A stretch of 64,000 bases of DNA from Sediminicoccus sp. KRV36 (GTDB taxonomy: Bacteria > Pseudomonadota > Alphaproteobacteria > Acetobacterales > Acetobacteraceae). Within the stretch, counting starts at the first letter, position 1; each line of letters starts with the position of its first letter. Below, in pieces: positions 7,688-15,384 of this stretch. Made by a program: the position numbers and the translations under genes. Under the pieces are notes generated by a model, which was not told the origin of the DNA, made no database searches, and saw only the letters and a list, made by a program, of their open reading frames with translations. The stretch spans positions 2,480,001-2,544,000 of the forward strand of contig NZ_CP085081.1 of the NCBI RefSeq assembly GCF_023243115.1. Reading direction: 5' to 3'.

Positions 7688-9712
7688 ATGGACAAGGTCA
7701 CCCTGGAAATCCTCGCCAACCATCTGCGCGCCGCAGCCGAGAACATGGCCTACACGCTCTACCGCACCGCGCATTCGACCTTCGTCAAGGAGACGGAGGA
7801 TTTCACCATCCAGATCCTCGACCCCGCCGGCCGCACCATCGCCGTCCCGCTGGATCTCGGCGCCACCTGGTATCCGGGGCTGGATTATGGCGCGGCGATT
7901 GCGATGATCCCGGACTACAAGCCAGGCGATGTAGGCTTCACCAATGACCCCTATTCCGGCTTCCTCTCCACCCATGTGCCCGACCTGCACATGTGGAAGC
8001 CCATCTTCCATGAGGGCGAACTGCTCTGCTGGGTGTCCGGCCACATCCACAACACCGATATGGGTGGGGCGGTGCCGGCCAGCCTCTCCCGTGCGCTGAC
8101 GGAAATCCATCAGGAGGGCATCCGTTTCCGCCCCTCCAAGATCTACCGCGAGGGCGTGCTGAACACGGAATTGGTGGATGTGATGCTGACCAACGTCCGC
8201 AAGCCCGAGCAGAATCTCGGCGACCTCAAGGCCTTTGTCGGCGCGCTGAACACGGGCGAGCGCAAGATCCGCGAGATGATCACCAAATTCGCCGCGGACA
8301 CGCTGCGCGAGGGCTTCGGCGCTTTGCTCGACTACGCCGAGCACCAGGCGCGCGACATCCTGCGCTCCATTCCCGATGGCGAGTATTTCTTCGCCGATTT
8401 CGCGGATGAAGATGGGCCGGATGGCTATCCCGCGCGGCTCGCCGTCACGCTCAAGATCGAAGGTGGCTCGGCCATCCTGGATTTCACCGGGACGGACCCG
8501 CAGCTCACCTCCTCGCTGAACGTGCCCACGGGGGGCAATCCCCGCCATACGCTCATGCTCGTGGGCGTGTATTACGTGCTCTACACCCTCAATCCGGGCC
8601 TCTTGCTGAACCAGGGGCTGACGCGGCCCTTCACCTGCATCCTGCCCGAAGGGACGATGGTGAACCCAAGCTTCCCGGCCGCCGTCGGCATGCGCAGCCT
8701 GAGCTGCGCGCGGCTGCGCAGCCTGGTCTTTGGCGTGTTCGGCCTGGCCATGCCCGAGCGCATGCCCGCCGCCCCCGCCGGCTCCAGCTCCATCGTCAAC
8801 GTCATGACGCATGATGACCGCACGGGCGAGGCGATCATCGCGGCCGTGAATCCCGTGGTGGGCGGGGGCGGCGGCATGCCGCATGGCGATGGCACGGATG
8901 GCTCGGGGGCGGATGCCGCCTACCTCAAGAACACGCCCATCGAGATCACCGAGGCCGAGGTGCCCATCCGCTTCCGCTGCTACGGCCTGGCCTCAGGGAC
9001 GGGTGGCCCAGGCCGCTGGCGCGGTGGCATGGCGACGCAGATGGAGTTCCAGGTCTTCACCCCCAACACGCGCATCACCGCCCGCAACCGCGATCGCTGC
9101 CGCTTCCAGGCCTGGGGCATTCTGGGCGGCAAGGCGGGCCGCGCGTCGGAGATGATGGTCAATCCGGGCCAGCCCAATCAGCGCCTGCTGAACAACATTG
9201 ATACCTTCAGCGCTGGCCCTGGCGACATCATCCGCATCACCTCACCCGGCGGTGGCGGCCGGGGCGACCCGCTGGAGCGCGAGCCCGAGCGTGTGCTGCG
9301 TGACGTGATCTGCGCCTGCATCACCGAGGAAGCGGCCGAGCGTGACTATGCCGTGGTGATTCGCGACGAGACACTGGATGCGGCCGCGACCCAGGCGCTG
9401 CGTTCCGCCCGCCGCAGCAATGCGCCCCATCCACATTTCCACTTCGGAGCGGAGCGCGAGGGCTTCGAACGCATCTGGACGCCCGCGGCCTATGCCGCGA
9501 TGACGGAAATCCTTGCGCGTCTTCCGATCCATTGGCGCTACTTCGCCAAGTGCCAGCTGATGAAGGCGATCACGCTGGAGGGCAGCGGCGCTGCCGAGAT
9601 CAACGCCGCATGGGCCGGCATTCGCGCGGGGCTGCCGCAGCTGCGCGGATGGCGAGGGGCTGTGGCCCCTCGCGCATCCCGTCAGGGAACTGGTTCCCTG
9701 AACCCTGACTAG
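7688..9712 (+). CDS. hyuB: hydantoinase B/oxoprolinase family protein, subunit B
   Basis: The 674-residue protein shows HyuB features: N-terminal DKVTLEILANHLRAAAENM, FTNDPYSG with HVPDLHM, GHIHNTDMGG and the glycine-rich AVNPVVGGGGGMPHGDG and GSGADAAYLKNTP segments. It is the partner of HyuA in ATP-dependent amide/lactam hydrolysis or carboxylation. The last 20 or so codons (GWRGAVAPRASRQGTGSLNPD) coincide with two perfect hairpins, so the natural C-terminus has probably been extended by insertion of palindromic DNA. Its TAG shares the palindrome CTAG with the stop of the convergent nitrile-hydratase-like gene. Confidence 0.9.
   Translation: MDKVTLEILANHLRAAAENMAYTLYRTAHSTFVKETEDFTIQILDPAGRTIAVPLDLGATWYPGLDYGAAIAMIPDYKPGDVGFTNDPYSGFLSTHVPDLHMWKPIFHEGELLCWVSGHIHNTDMGGAVPASLSRALTEIHQEGIRFRPSKIYREGVLNTELVDVMLTNVRKPEQNLGDLKAFVGALNTGERKIREMITKFAADTLREGFGALLDYAEHQARDILRSIPDGEYFFADFADEDGPDGYPARLAVTLKIEGGSAILDFTGTDPQLTSSLNVPTGGNPRHTLMLVGVYYVLYTLNPGLLLNQGLTRPFTCILPEGTMVNPSFPAAVGMRSLSCARLRSLVFGVFGLAMPERMPAAPAGSSSIVNVMTHDDRTGEAIIAAVNPVVGGGGGMPHGDGTDGSGADAAYLKNTPIEITEAEVPIRFRCYGLASGTGGPGRWRGGMATQMEFQVFTPNTRITARNRDRCRFQAWGILGGKAGRASEMMVNPGQPNQRLLNNIDTFSAGPGDIIRITSPGGGGRGDPLEREPERVLRDVICACITEEAAERDYAVVIRDETLDAAATQALRSARRSNAPHPHFHFGAEREGFERIWTPAAYAAMTEILARLPIHWRYFAKCQLMKAITLEGSGAAEINAAWAGIRAGLPQLRGWRGAVAPRASRQGTGSLNPD
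9652..9709. repeat. hairpin pair inside the 3' end of hyuB
   Basis: GCGAGGGGC and GCCCCTCGC (9652-9660, 9665-9673) form a 9-bp stem with loop TGTG. CAGGGAAC and GTTCCCTG (9683-9690, 9693-9700) form a second. Their style resembles the hairpin array at 26264-26380. Between convergent genes they could act as a bidirectional terminator, but no T-run follows. Confidence 0.6.
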
Positions 9713-10353
9713 GCGACTGCCGTTCCGACCAGCATGTGTCGTGTGACGAGCGGGATCAGCTTTTCGACCGGCCAGTCCGCAGCCCCCTCCGGCGCCATTG
9801 GCAGGACCAGATAGCGCATGTCGGCGTTGGAATCATGCACGCGGACTTCTACATCCGCTGGCAGATCCAACCCGAATTCCGCCAGCACGGCGCGCGGCTC
9901 CCGCACGGTGCGCGCACGATAATTCTTGGAGATATACCACCAGGGCGGCTGCCCCAGGAGCGAGCGCGGATAGCAGGAGCACAGCGTGCAGACGATCACA
10001 TTGTGCAGCGCCGGCGTGTTCCGCACGACGACGAGCTTGGCTTCCTTGATCTTGAAGCCCAGCTCCGCCGCCGCCTTGGAACCATCGGCGACAAGCCGCT
10101 CGGCATAGGCCGCATCACGCCAGGCCTCAGCCACGATGCGCGCCCCCCAAGTGACATTGGGCGCCTCCAGGGCCGCTATCACGCGGTCGGTGTCGCCCTG
10201 CGCCAGAAGCTGCTTCTCCAGCAGGATCTTGTGCAGCGCCTCGGTCATCAGCGCGTAGTAGTCGGCGCCATCATGGCCTTCGACGACGGGGCGCTTGGGG
10301 TCCACCGCATCGGCGGAAAAGCGGGAAGGCGGGACAGGGGAGGGGATGGGCAT
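9709..10353 (-). CDS. nitrile hydratase alpha / thiocyanate hydrolase gamma-like subunit
   Basis: This 214-residue protein contains VCTLCSCYPR with C122, C125 and C127, the metal-binding claw of nitrile hydratase alpha subunits. The threonine in CTLC marks the cobalt type rather than the iron type. PWWYISKNYRARTVREPRAVL and the C-terminal VHDSNADMRYLVLP also fit. The family hydrates nitriles to amides or hydrolyses thiocyanate. The chosen ATG overlaps the preceding stop as TGATG; an ATG 18 bases upstream is possible. It is the last gene of the ABC importer operon. Together with the two small genes before it, it matches the scnB-scnA-scnC order of three-subunit enzymes. Confidence 0.85.
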   Translation of the reverse strand: MPIPSPVPPSRFSADAVDPKRPVVEGHDGADYYALMTEALHKILLEKQLLAQGDTDRVIAALEAPNVTWGARIVAEAWRDAAYAERLVADGSKAAAELGFKIKEAKLVVVRNTPALHNVIVCTLCSCYPRSLLGQPPWWYISKNYRARTVREPRAVLAEFGLDLPADVEVRVHDSNADMRYLVLPMAPEGAADWPVEKLIPLVTRHMLVGTAVA

Positions 10354-10637
10354 CAGGCGGGCGCCAGCCAATGGTCGTAGACTTCGATTTCCAGCGTGTC
10401 ATTCGCCGGGCCGGTGTAGTCGGGCCAGAGGTGATCCTGCCGGAAATGCACGCGGTAGAGGTCAATCGGCGGCAGGCCGGGGCGGCCATAGCCAAGCTCT
10501 TCCGGATTGGCATAGGCGCCGCAATGGCGCTCCACCACGCCGGTCTTGTGGCGCACGAAGAAAGGGATGCGCACATGGCCTGGCTTGCCGAGATCAAGCA
10601 CGCGCACCGTGTCGCCGGGCTGAAAGCGCGGCATCAC
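10353..10637 (-). CDS. nitrile hydratase beta C-terminal-half / thiocyanate hydrolase alpha-like subunit
   Basis: The 94-residue protein has the SH3-like barrel of the nitrile hydratase beta C-terminal half: FQPGDTVRVLD, GHVRIPFFVRHKTGVVERHCG, then YRVHFRQDHLWPDY and LEIEVYDHWLAPA. In ordinary nitrile hydratases this is the second half of a ~220-residue beta subunit. Here it is a separate gene, as in thiocyanate hydrolase and the toyocamycin nitrile hydratase. Its ATG overlaps the stop of the upstream beta-N gene by four bases (ATGA). Confidence 0.83.
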   Translation of the reverse strand: MMPRFQPGDTVRVLDLGKPGHVRIPFFVRHKTGVVERHCGAYANPEELGYGRPGLPPIDLYRVHFRQDHLWPDYTGPANDTLEIEVYDHWLAPA

Positions 10638-10993
10638 TGGCCTGCGCTCACGGTCTTGGCGGCATGGTCCACGCGCTGGCCACGGCCGGCGGCCAGCGCA
10701 TCCATGCGGGCCAGGACTTCGGCGCGCTCCACCAGGCCCTTCTCGTCCAGCAGCAGGGTCAGCGCCTCGGCGCGGCGTTCGTAGAAGCCGAGCGTCTCGT
10801 AAAGCGGTTCGCCGAAGCTTTCGAAGGCGCGGCGAATTTCATCGAGCGAGACGCAGCGATCCTTCTGCTCCAACGCGCCGCGAATGGCCTCGGAGAGCTT
10901 CTGCCAATCGGCGAAGGGGTGCTCATCCTGCTGGATGGGGCCGCCCGGCAGGCCGCCAATGTCATGGTATCCGCGAAAGGGTGGCTCGCTCAT
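10634..10993 (-). CDS. nitrile hydratase beta N-terminal-half / thiocyanate hydrolase beta-like subunit
   Basis: At 119 residues it begins PFRGYHDIGGLPGGPI, like the N-terminus of nitrile hydratase beta (HDxGG). It continues with the helical ETLGFYERRAEALTLLLDEKGL segment shared with beta subunits and their activator proteins. It is the missing half of the beta chain encoded by the next gene. GGGGGAG lies five bases before the ATG, inside the end of the ATPase gene, whose TAG is directly adjacent. No separate metallochaperone gene follows; this activator-like protein may itself assist cobalt insertion, which is an inference. Confidence 0.8.
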   Translation of the reverse strand: MSEPPFRGYHDIGGLPGGPIQQDEHPFADWQKLSEAIRGALEQKDRCVSLDEIRRAFESFGEPLYETLGFYERRAEALTLLLDEKGLVERAEVLARMDALAAGRGQRVDHAAKTVSAGQ

Positions 10994-11785
10994 CTAACTC
11001 CCCCGGACTGCCGTCTGGAAAACCTCCAGCGCATGCGCCTTGATGCGCACGAATTCCGTGTCGGTCAATGTCGCCGGGCTGCGCGGGCGGGGCAGGGGGA
11101 TATCCATGAACTCGGCGATGCGCGAGGGGCGGCGCGTCAGCAGCAAGAGCTTGTCCGCCAGGTAGATCGCCTCCTCCAGGTCATGGCTGACCAGCACGGC
11201 GGTGGTGCCGCGCGCCACCAGCACCTTTTGCAACTGATCCCGCATGATCAGCGTCATCTCGTAATCCAGCGCGGAGAAGGGCTCATCCAGGAACAGCACC
11301 TCGGGCTCGATCACCAGTGACCGCATGATGGAGACGGTCTGCTGCTGCCCGCCGGAAAGTTCATAAGGGTAGCGGTGCAGGTCGAATTTCAGGTCAAAGC
11401 CGGCGACCAGCGCTTCGATCCGGCGGTTGCGTTCGGCGCGCGGGATGCCCATCAGCTTCAGCGGGTAATGGATGTTGTCCAGCGCGCGCTGCCACGGGAA
11501 CAGCGCCTCGCGATAATTCTGAAAGACATAGCCGATGCGGGTTTCACGGATCGTCTTGCCCTCAAACAGGATCTCTCCGCCATCAATGGGCAGCAGCCCC
11601 GCCACCATGTTGATGAAGGTGGATTTGCCGCAGCCATTGGGCCCAAACACAGAGACGATGCGCCCCTTTGGCAGGTCAATGTCGAAACCGACATAGACCG
11701 GATTGCCGCTAAAGGATTTGCGCAGGCCCCGCACGGTGATGTGCGTGCCGGGCGTGAACCAGCGCAGATCAGCCTGATCCGGCAT
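10994..11785 (-). CDS. ABC transporter ATP-binding protein (nitrate/taurine type)
   Basis: The 263-residue ATPase has Walker A GPNGCGKST, the Q-loop FQNYREALFPWQ, signature LSGGQQQ, Walker B VLFLDEP and the switch histidine in VSHDLEEA. The pattern matches the TauB/SsuB/NrtD group. The start is the ATG that overlaps the stop of the binding-protein gene (TGATG). It energises import through the neighbouring permease. The close linkage to nitrile-hydratase-like subunits suggests that the imported solute is their substrate or a precursor. Confidence 0.92.
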   Translation of the reverse strand: MPDQADLRWFTPGTHITVRGLRKSFSGNPVYVGFDIDLPKGRIVSVFGPNGCGKSTFINMVAGLLPIDGGEILFEGKTIRETRIGYVFQNYREALFPWQRALDNIHYPLKLMGIPRAERNRRIEALVAGFDLKFDLHRYPYELSGGQQQTVSIMRSLVIEPEVLFLDEPFSALDYEMTLIMRDQLQKVLVARGTTAVLVSHDLEEAIYLADKLLLLTRRPSRIAEFMDIPLPRPRSPATLTDTEFVRIKAHALEVFQTAVRGS

Positions 11786-12771
11786 CAGCCCGCCATGTCG
11801 CCGGACTTGAGGATGAAGTCCCGCACCGCGAAGGGCGTGCGCAGCGTGCCCTCGGAGGCAAAGACATCCACCAGCGCCTGGTAGGAGTTCAGATCCGTCT
11901 CGTTCAGGTCTTTCCACGCGCGCAGATAGGGCTGCGCCACGATGGGCACCTGGGCCGCCTGCACCGCCGTCCAGCGGGGCAGGATGGCGCGCAGGCGGTC
12001 ATAGTCGGTTTCCGCCAGGCGGGTGGCTTCGTCCAGCACCTCCACCACGCGCCGCGCCACCGCGGGCCGCTCCCGCATGAACTTCGTGGTGAGCAGCGAG
12101 ACGCCGGAATAGAAGGGGTCCGCGATCACGCCGGCGACCGGATTGGTCATGGCGCGCTTGGCCTCGCCGAGGGCCACGGCGATGGAGCCCACCGGTTCCA
12201 GGGAGAGCGTGGCATCCACCGAGCCCGCGATGACGGCTTGCACCTGCAAGCCCACCGCCATCTCCACCAGGCGCACATCACCATCCGGGTTCAGCCCCGC
12301 GCGGCGCACCATATGGCGCGAAATCGTGCGCCACTGGATGCCCGGCAGATGGCCGAGCGACTTGCCGCGCAGATCGGCGAAGCTCGTGATGGGGGAATTG
12401 TTGGCGACGATCAGCCCGTCATTGATGCGGTTCACGGCGATCCCGCCGCCCTGCAGCCCGAAGGCCTTGAAGGTGCCGGGGAACTGCACCTCGGCCAGCA
12501 CGGAAATGCCGGCAGCCGCGCCCGGCGCCCCCACATCGGCCCGGTTGGCGACCAGGCTGTCAATGATCTGGTTGGGCGCCTGGAAGCGCGCGGCCTCCAC
12601 CTCGATCCCGGCGCGTTCGAACAGCTTCTCCTCCTGCGCCACATAGAAGGCCATGGTCTGCATGATGGGCAGCCAGGCGATGGTGACGCGATCGCGCCGC
12701 CCCTGCGCGAACGCCGGCGCTGCAAGGCTTGCGGCGCTGAGCCCCGCGAGGATGTGACGGCGTGTGCTCAT
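11785..12771 (-). CDS. ABC transporter substrate-binding protein (NMT1/SsuA-like)
   Basis: The 328-residue protein starts with an export signal containing RR (MSTRRHILAGLSAASLAAPAFAQG). It then reads VTIAWLPIMQTMAFYVAQEEKLFERAGIEVE, the opening of NMT1/THI5-like binding proteins that serve taurine, sulfonate, nitrate and pyrimidine importers. The start was set at the signal peptide rather than at an upstream in-frame ATG. It lies 13 bases after the permease gene and overlaps the ATPase gene by one base. The ligand is not predictable. Confidence 0.9.
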   Translation of the reverse strand: MSTRRHILAGLSAASLAAPAFAQGRRDRVTIAWLPIMQTMAFYVAQEEKLFERAGIEVEAARFQAPNQIIDSLVANRADVGAPGAAAGISVLAEVQFPGTFKAFGLQGGGIAVNRINDGLIVANNSPITSFADLRGKSLGHLPGIQWRTISRHMVRRAGLNPDGDVRLVEMAVGLQVQAVIAGSVDATLSLEPVGSIAVALGEAKRAMTNPVAGVIADPFYSGVSLLTTKFMRERPAVARRVVEVLDEATRLAETDYDRLRAILPRWTAVQAAQVPIVAQPYLRAWKDLNETDLNSYQALVDVFASEGTLRTPFAVRDFILKSGDMAG

Positions 12772-12784
12772 GGGGCGCTCCGGT

Positions 12785-13561
12785 TCAGGATCGCCCGGCC
12801 CAATGGACCAGGCGGGTTTCAAGGGTGAGGAAGACCAGGTTCAGCCCGTAGCCGAGCACGCCGGAGACGAGGATGGTTCCGTAGAGCTGCGGCATGTCGA
12901 AGGTGATCTGGCTGTCAATGATGCGCTTGCCCAGGCCGTCATCGCCACCGATGAACATCTCCGCCACGACGATGACAACGAGGGCGAGGGAGACGGCGGT
13001 GCGCAGCCCCACGAAGGTCTGCGGCAGGCATTCATAGAACAGCACATCGCGGAAGATGCGCAGGCGGGAGGCGCCCATGACGCGGGCGGCCAGGATGCGC
13101 GTCTGCCGCGCATTCATCACGCCATAGGCGACGTTGAACAGGATGACGAGCCAGGCGGCGAAGGCCGCGATGGCGATCTTCGCGAAATCGCCGAGGCCGA
13201 ACAGGATCATGAAAAGCGGGAACATGGCGGTGGCCGGAGTGGATCGGAAAAAATCCACCAGGAATTCGATGGAGCGATAGATCTTCGCATTGGCGCCGAC
13301 GACAATGCCCAGGGGCACGCCAAACAGGGCCGCAATGCCGAAGGATTGCAGCGTGCGCCACAGCGTCCGCAGGAAGTCATCGGCCATGCCGCCGCCCAGC
13401 ATGTTGGTCCAGACGGATTGCAGCGTCCGCACGGGTGAAGGCAGCAGCCGCGGCGTGACCCAGGCCTGCGCATTCACCACATACCAGATGGCGAACAGCG
13501 CGAGCGGACCCACCGCCATCAACATCCATCGCCGCCATGCCGCGTTCAATTGCAGACCCAT
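12785..13561 (-). CDS. ABC transporter permease (SsuC/TauC-like)
   Basis: The 258-residue protein has about six hydrophobic helices and the cytoplasmic coupling segment [27 protein letters not shown], the EAA loop of binding-protein-dependent permeases. [27 protein letters not shown] is typical of the nitrate/sulfonate/taurine group. It is the first gene of the six-gene minus-strand operon ending in the nitrile-hydratase-like subunits. Its promoter must lie in the 146-bp region shared with the divergent amidohydrolase. Confidence 0.92.
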   Translation of the reverse strand: MGLQLNAAWRRWMLMAVGPLALFAIWYVVNAQAWVTPRLLPSPVRTLQSVWTNMLGGGMADDFLRTLWRTLQSFGIAALFGVPLGIVVGANAKIYRSIEFLVDFFRSTPATAMFPLFMILFGLGDFAKIAIAAFAAWLVILFNVAYGVMNARQTRILAARVMGASRLRIFRDVLFYECLPQTFVGLRTAVSLALVVIVVAEMFIGGDDGLGKRIIDSQITFDMPQLYGTILVSGVLGYGLNLVFLTLETRLVHWAGRS

Positions 13562-13632
13562 CCTTCATTGCCCAGGCTATCGGCAAGCTTGCGCCTGGAA
13601 ACGGCCGGCGCAGCCTTCTGGCTCCTGGGTTT

Positions 13633-13664
13633 GCAAGAGCGATGCCACCGGGCATGGCGCTTGC
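13633..13664. promoter_or_regulatory. 14-bp imperfect inverted repeat between divergent operons
   Basis: Two 14-base arms (13633-13646 and 13651-13664) pair at 12 of 14 positions around the loop ACCG. The outer parts are GCAAG and CTTGC, the inner parts ATGCC and GGCAT. It lies between the ABC/nitrile-hydratase operon and the amidohydrolase gene, so an operator or a leader hairpin are both possible. Confidence 0.45.
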
Positions 13665-13707
13665 TTGCATGATGGCAGAGCCAACTCGTGCATCGCAGGA
13701 GCAACCC

Positions 13708-14385
13708 ATGCCGACCATCCCCGCCGATCCATACGCCTGGCCCTTCGATGGGGCGCTGACGCCCGCCAATACCGCGCTGATCGTGATCGACATGCAGACG
13801 GATTTTTGCGGCAAGGGCGGTTATGTGGACGTGATGGGCTACGACCTCTCACTCACCCGCGCGCCCATCGCGCCGATCCAGCGCGTGCTCGGCGCCATGC
13901 GCGCCAAGGGCTATTGGGTGATGCACACGCGTGAGGGGCACCGCCCGGATCTGGCCGACCTGCCGGCCAATAAGCGCTGGCGCTCGCAGCGGATCGGTGC
14001 CGGCATCGGCGATCCCGGCCCTTGCGGACGCATCCTGGTGCGGGGCGAGCCGGGCTGGGAGATCATCAACGAATTGGCGCCGCTGCCGGGGGAGACGATC
14101 ATCGACAAGCCCGGCAAAGGCTCCTTCTGCGCGACGGACCTCGAACTCATCCTGCGCCAGCGCGGCATCCGCAACCTGGTGCTGACCGGCATCACCACCG
14201 ATGTCTGCGTGCACACCACCATGCGTGAGGCGAATGACCGCGGCTTTGAATGCCTGATCCTGGAGGATTGCTGCGGCGCGACGGATCACGGCAACCACCT
14301 GGCCGCGATCCAGATGGTGAAGATGCAAGGCGGCGTCTTTGGCACGGTGGCCCATTCCGAGGCGCTGGTGGCCGCGCTGCCCTGA
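13708..14385 (+). CDS. isochorismatase-fold cysteine hydrolase, biuret-hydrolase-like
   Basis: The 225-residue protein has the catalytic triad of cysteine hydrolases: D28 in [11 protein letters not shown]134 in [10 protein letters not shown] and C167 in [11 protein letters not shown]. The D-to-K and D-to-C spacings and the [16 protein letters not shown] segment resemble biuret amidohydrolase and related ureido/carbamoyl amidases. The ATG follows AGGAGC; an upstream in-frame extension is rejected because it lacks a ribosome site. It is divergent from the ABC/nitrile-hydratase-like operon, which fits a joint role in using C-N compounds as nitrogen source. RutB-like or carbamoylsarcosine-type activity cannot be excluded. 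Confidence 0.82.
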   Translation: MPTIPADPYAWPFDGALTPANTALIVIDMQTDFCGKGGYVDVMGYDLSLTRAPIAPIQRVLGAMRAKGYWVMHTREGHRPDLADLPANKRWRSQRIGAGIGDPGPCGRILVRGEPGWEIINELAPLPGETIIDKPGKGSFCATDLELILRQRGIRNLVLTGITTDVCVHTTMREANDRGFECLILEDCCGATDHGNHLAAIQMVKMQGGVFGTVAHSEALVAALP

Positions 14386-14687
14386 CGGGCGGCCTGCGTG
14401 GTGGACTTGCCTCATGCGGACGCGGGGCAGGTGTGGCGGAGGGAATTCCTAGGGCGGAGTTGGTAAGCCTTGCTTATCTTCGCCCAGTTCCAAGGCGAAG
14501 TTGTGCCTCAGAAGATTGAGAAAAGTCCCTGTTACAAATAGATTTATCAAATTAAGTCGGAAACAAACATTCCCAAGCATGAAAGAAAAAGTCATAATTC
14601 GGAGAAAAAGCCTAATTCCGCTTGCGCGATAGGGGTGGAATAGCATTATTCCCTCATAGGTTGTGTTTTTTCCCAGGAGACTATCGA
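14386..14687. other. AT-rich intergenic leader
   Basis: The part from about 14505 to 14650 is markedly AT-rich against its GC-rich surroundings. It contains a sigma-70-like promoter and a small hairpin GGAATA-GCAT-TATTCC (14637-14652). A 17-codon frame from the ATG at 14579 has no ribosome site and is not called. No other gene is seen here. Confidence 0.6.
14516..14544 (+). promoter_or_regulatory. sigma-70-like promoter for the orphan gene
   Basis: TTGAGA at 14516-14521 and TAGATT at 14539-14544 are separated by 17 bases in the AT-rich leader of the following gene. The -10 match is moderate, so this is a candidate only. The leader would be about 135 bases long. Confidence 0.4.
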
Positions 14688-15380
14688 ATGGTTGCATCCC
14701 CAAGGGGCGCGCGCGCGGAAGGCCTGGATCACCAAGTCCGGCAGAGCCTCGGGAATTGGCCGCAAAGACCGCCTGGCCTTGAGCCCTCCTTCAAGCAGCC
14801 CGGAACCTGGTTGCGGGCCAGGCCCGATCTGGAGCGCAAGGTCACGCAGCCCTATCTGAAATTTCCGGGTGCCGACCGGCTGAAAACCCTGCCGGATGGC
14901 CTCTATCTGCATTTCAGCGGCCGCGCCGAGGAGCCATATGTGGATATCCTCTGCATCGAGGCCTGCAGCACCTATCAGAACCTGCTGGACAAACGCTCCC
15001 GCTTCGCCCCCAGCACCGGTTCGCTCCTGGCCGTTTGCCCGGTGGAGTGGTTGATGCAGCCCGGCATGCCCGGCAACAATATTCCGCGCTGGCGGCTGAT
15101 CCGCATGCTCAAGCGTGAACCGCGCGAGCCGCTGGTCCTGCCGGTGCGCGATGCGCGCGTCCTCTTTGCTTTGAAGCCGACCCATTTCCGCGGCTTCATG
15201 GCGACCCAGACGGCCCATGCGCATGAATTTTTCTGCCCGGTGGATGCGCTGACCGACGGGAATGCCGCAAAGAACCCGGCCCTGCGCGCCTTGCTCGCCC
15301 GCGCTTCCGCCGCGGCCAATTTCATGGAGCTTCCGGAGGGGCCAGGCTCAGGCCGCCGCTCGGCGCAGGCCCGCGGATGA
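14688..15380 (+). CDS. uncharacterised 230-residue protein
   Basis: I do not recognise this protein with certainty. It is soluble, with no signal peptide. The basic N-terminal ~60 residues are followed by an alpha/beta region: FPGADRLKTLPDGLYLHF, VDILCIEACSTYQNLLDKRSRFAPS and CPVEWLMQPGMPG. AGGAGA precedes the ATG, which is preferred to an upstream in-frame start. It stands alone behind an AT-rich leader with its own promoter-like sequence. The VOC gene is convergent and ends four bases beyond its stop. Expression from a regulated promoter or recent acquisition are both possible. Confidence 0.7.
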   Translation: MVASPRGARAEGLDHQVRQSLGNWPQRPPGLEPSFKQPGTWLRARPDLERKVTQPYLKFPGADRLKTLPDGLYLHFSGRAEEPYVDILCIEACSTYQNLLDKRSRFAPSTGSLLAVCPVEWLMQPGMPGNNIPRWRLIRMLKREPREPLVLPVRDARVLFALKPTHFRGFMATQTAHAHEFFCPVDALTDGNAAKNPALRALLARASAAANFMELPEGPGSGRRSAQARG

Positions 15381-15384
15381 CAGG

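Noticed and set aside
5557..7746. 729-codon open frame antisense to hyuA
   Set aside because: The plus-strand frame encodes a clear HyuA protein; the antisense translation is low-complexity without motifs.
14579..14632. 17-codon frame MKEKVIIRRKSLIPLAR in the AT-rich leader
   Set aside because: No ribosome-binding site and too short to support; its basic Lys/Arg content simply follows the A-rich DNA.
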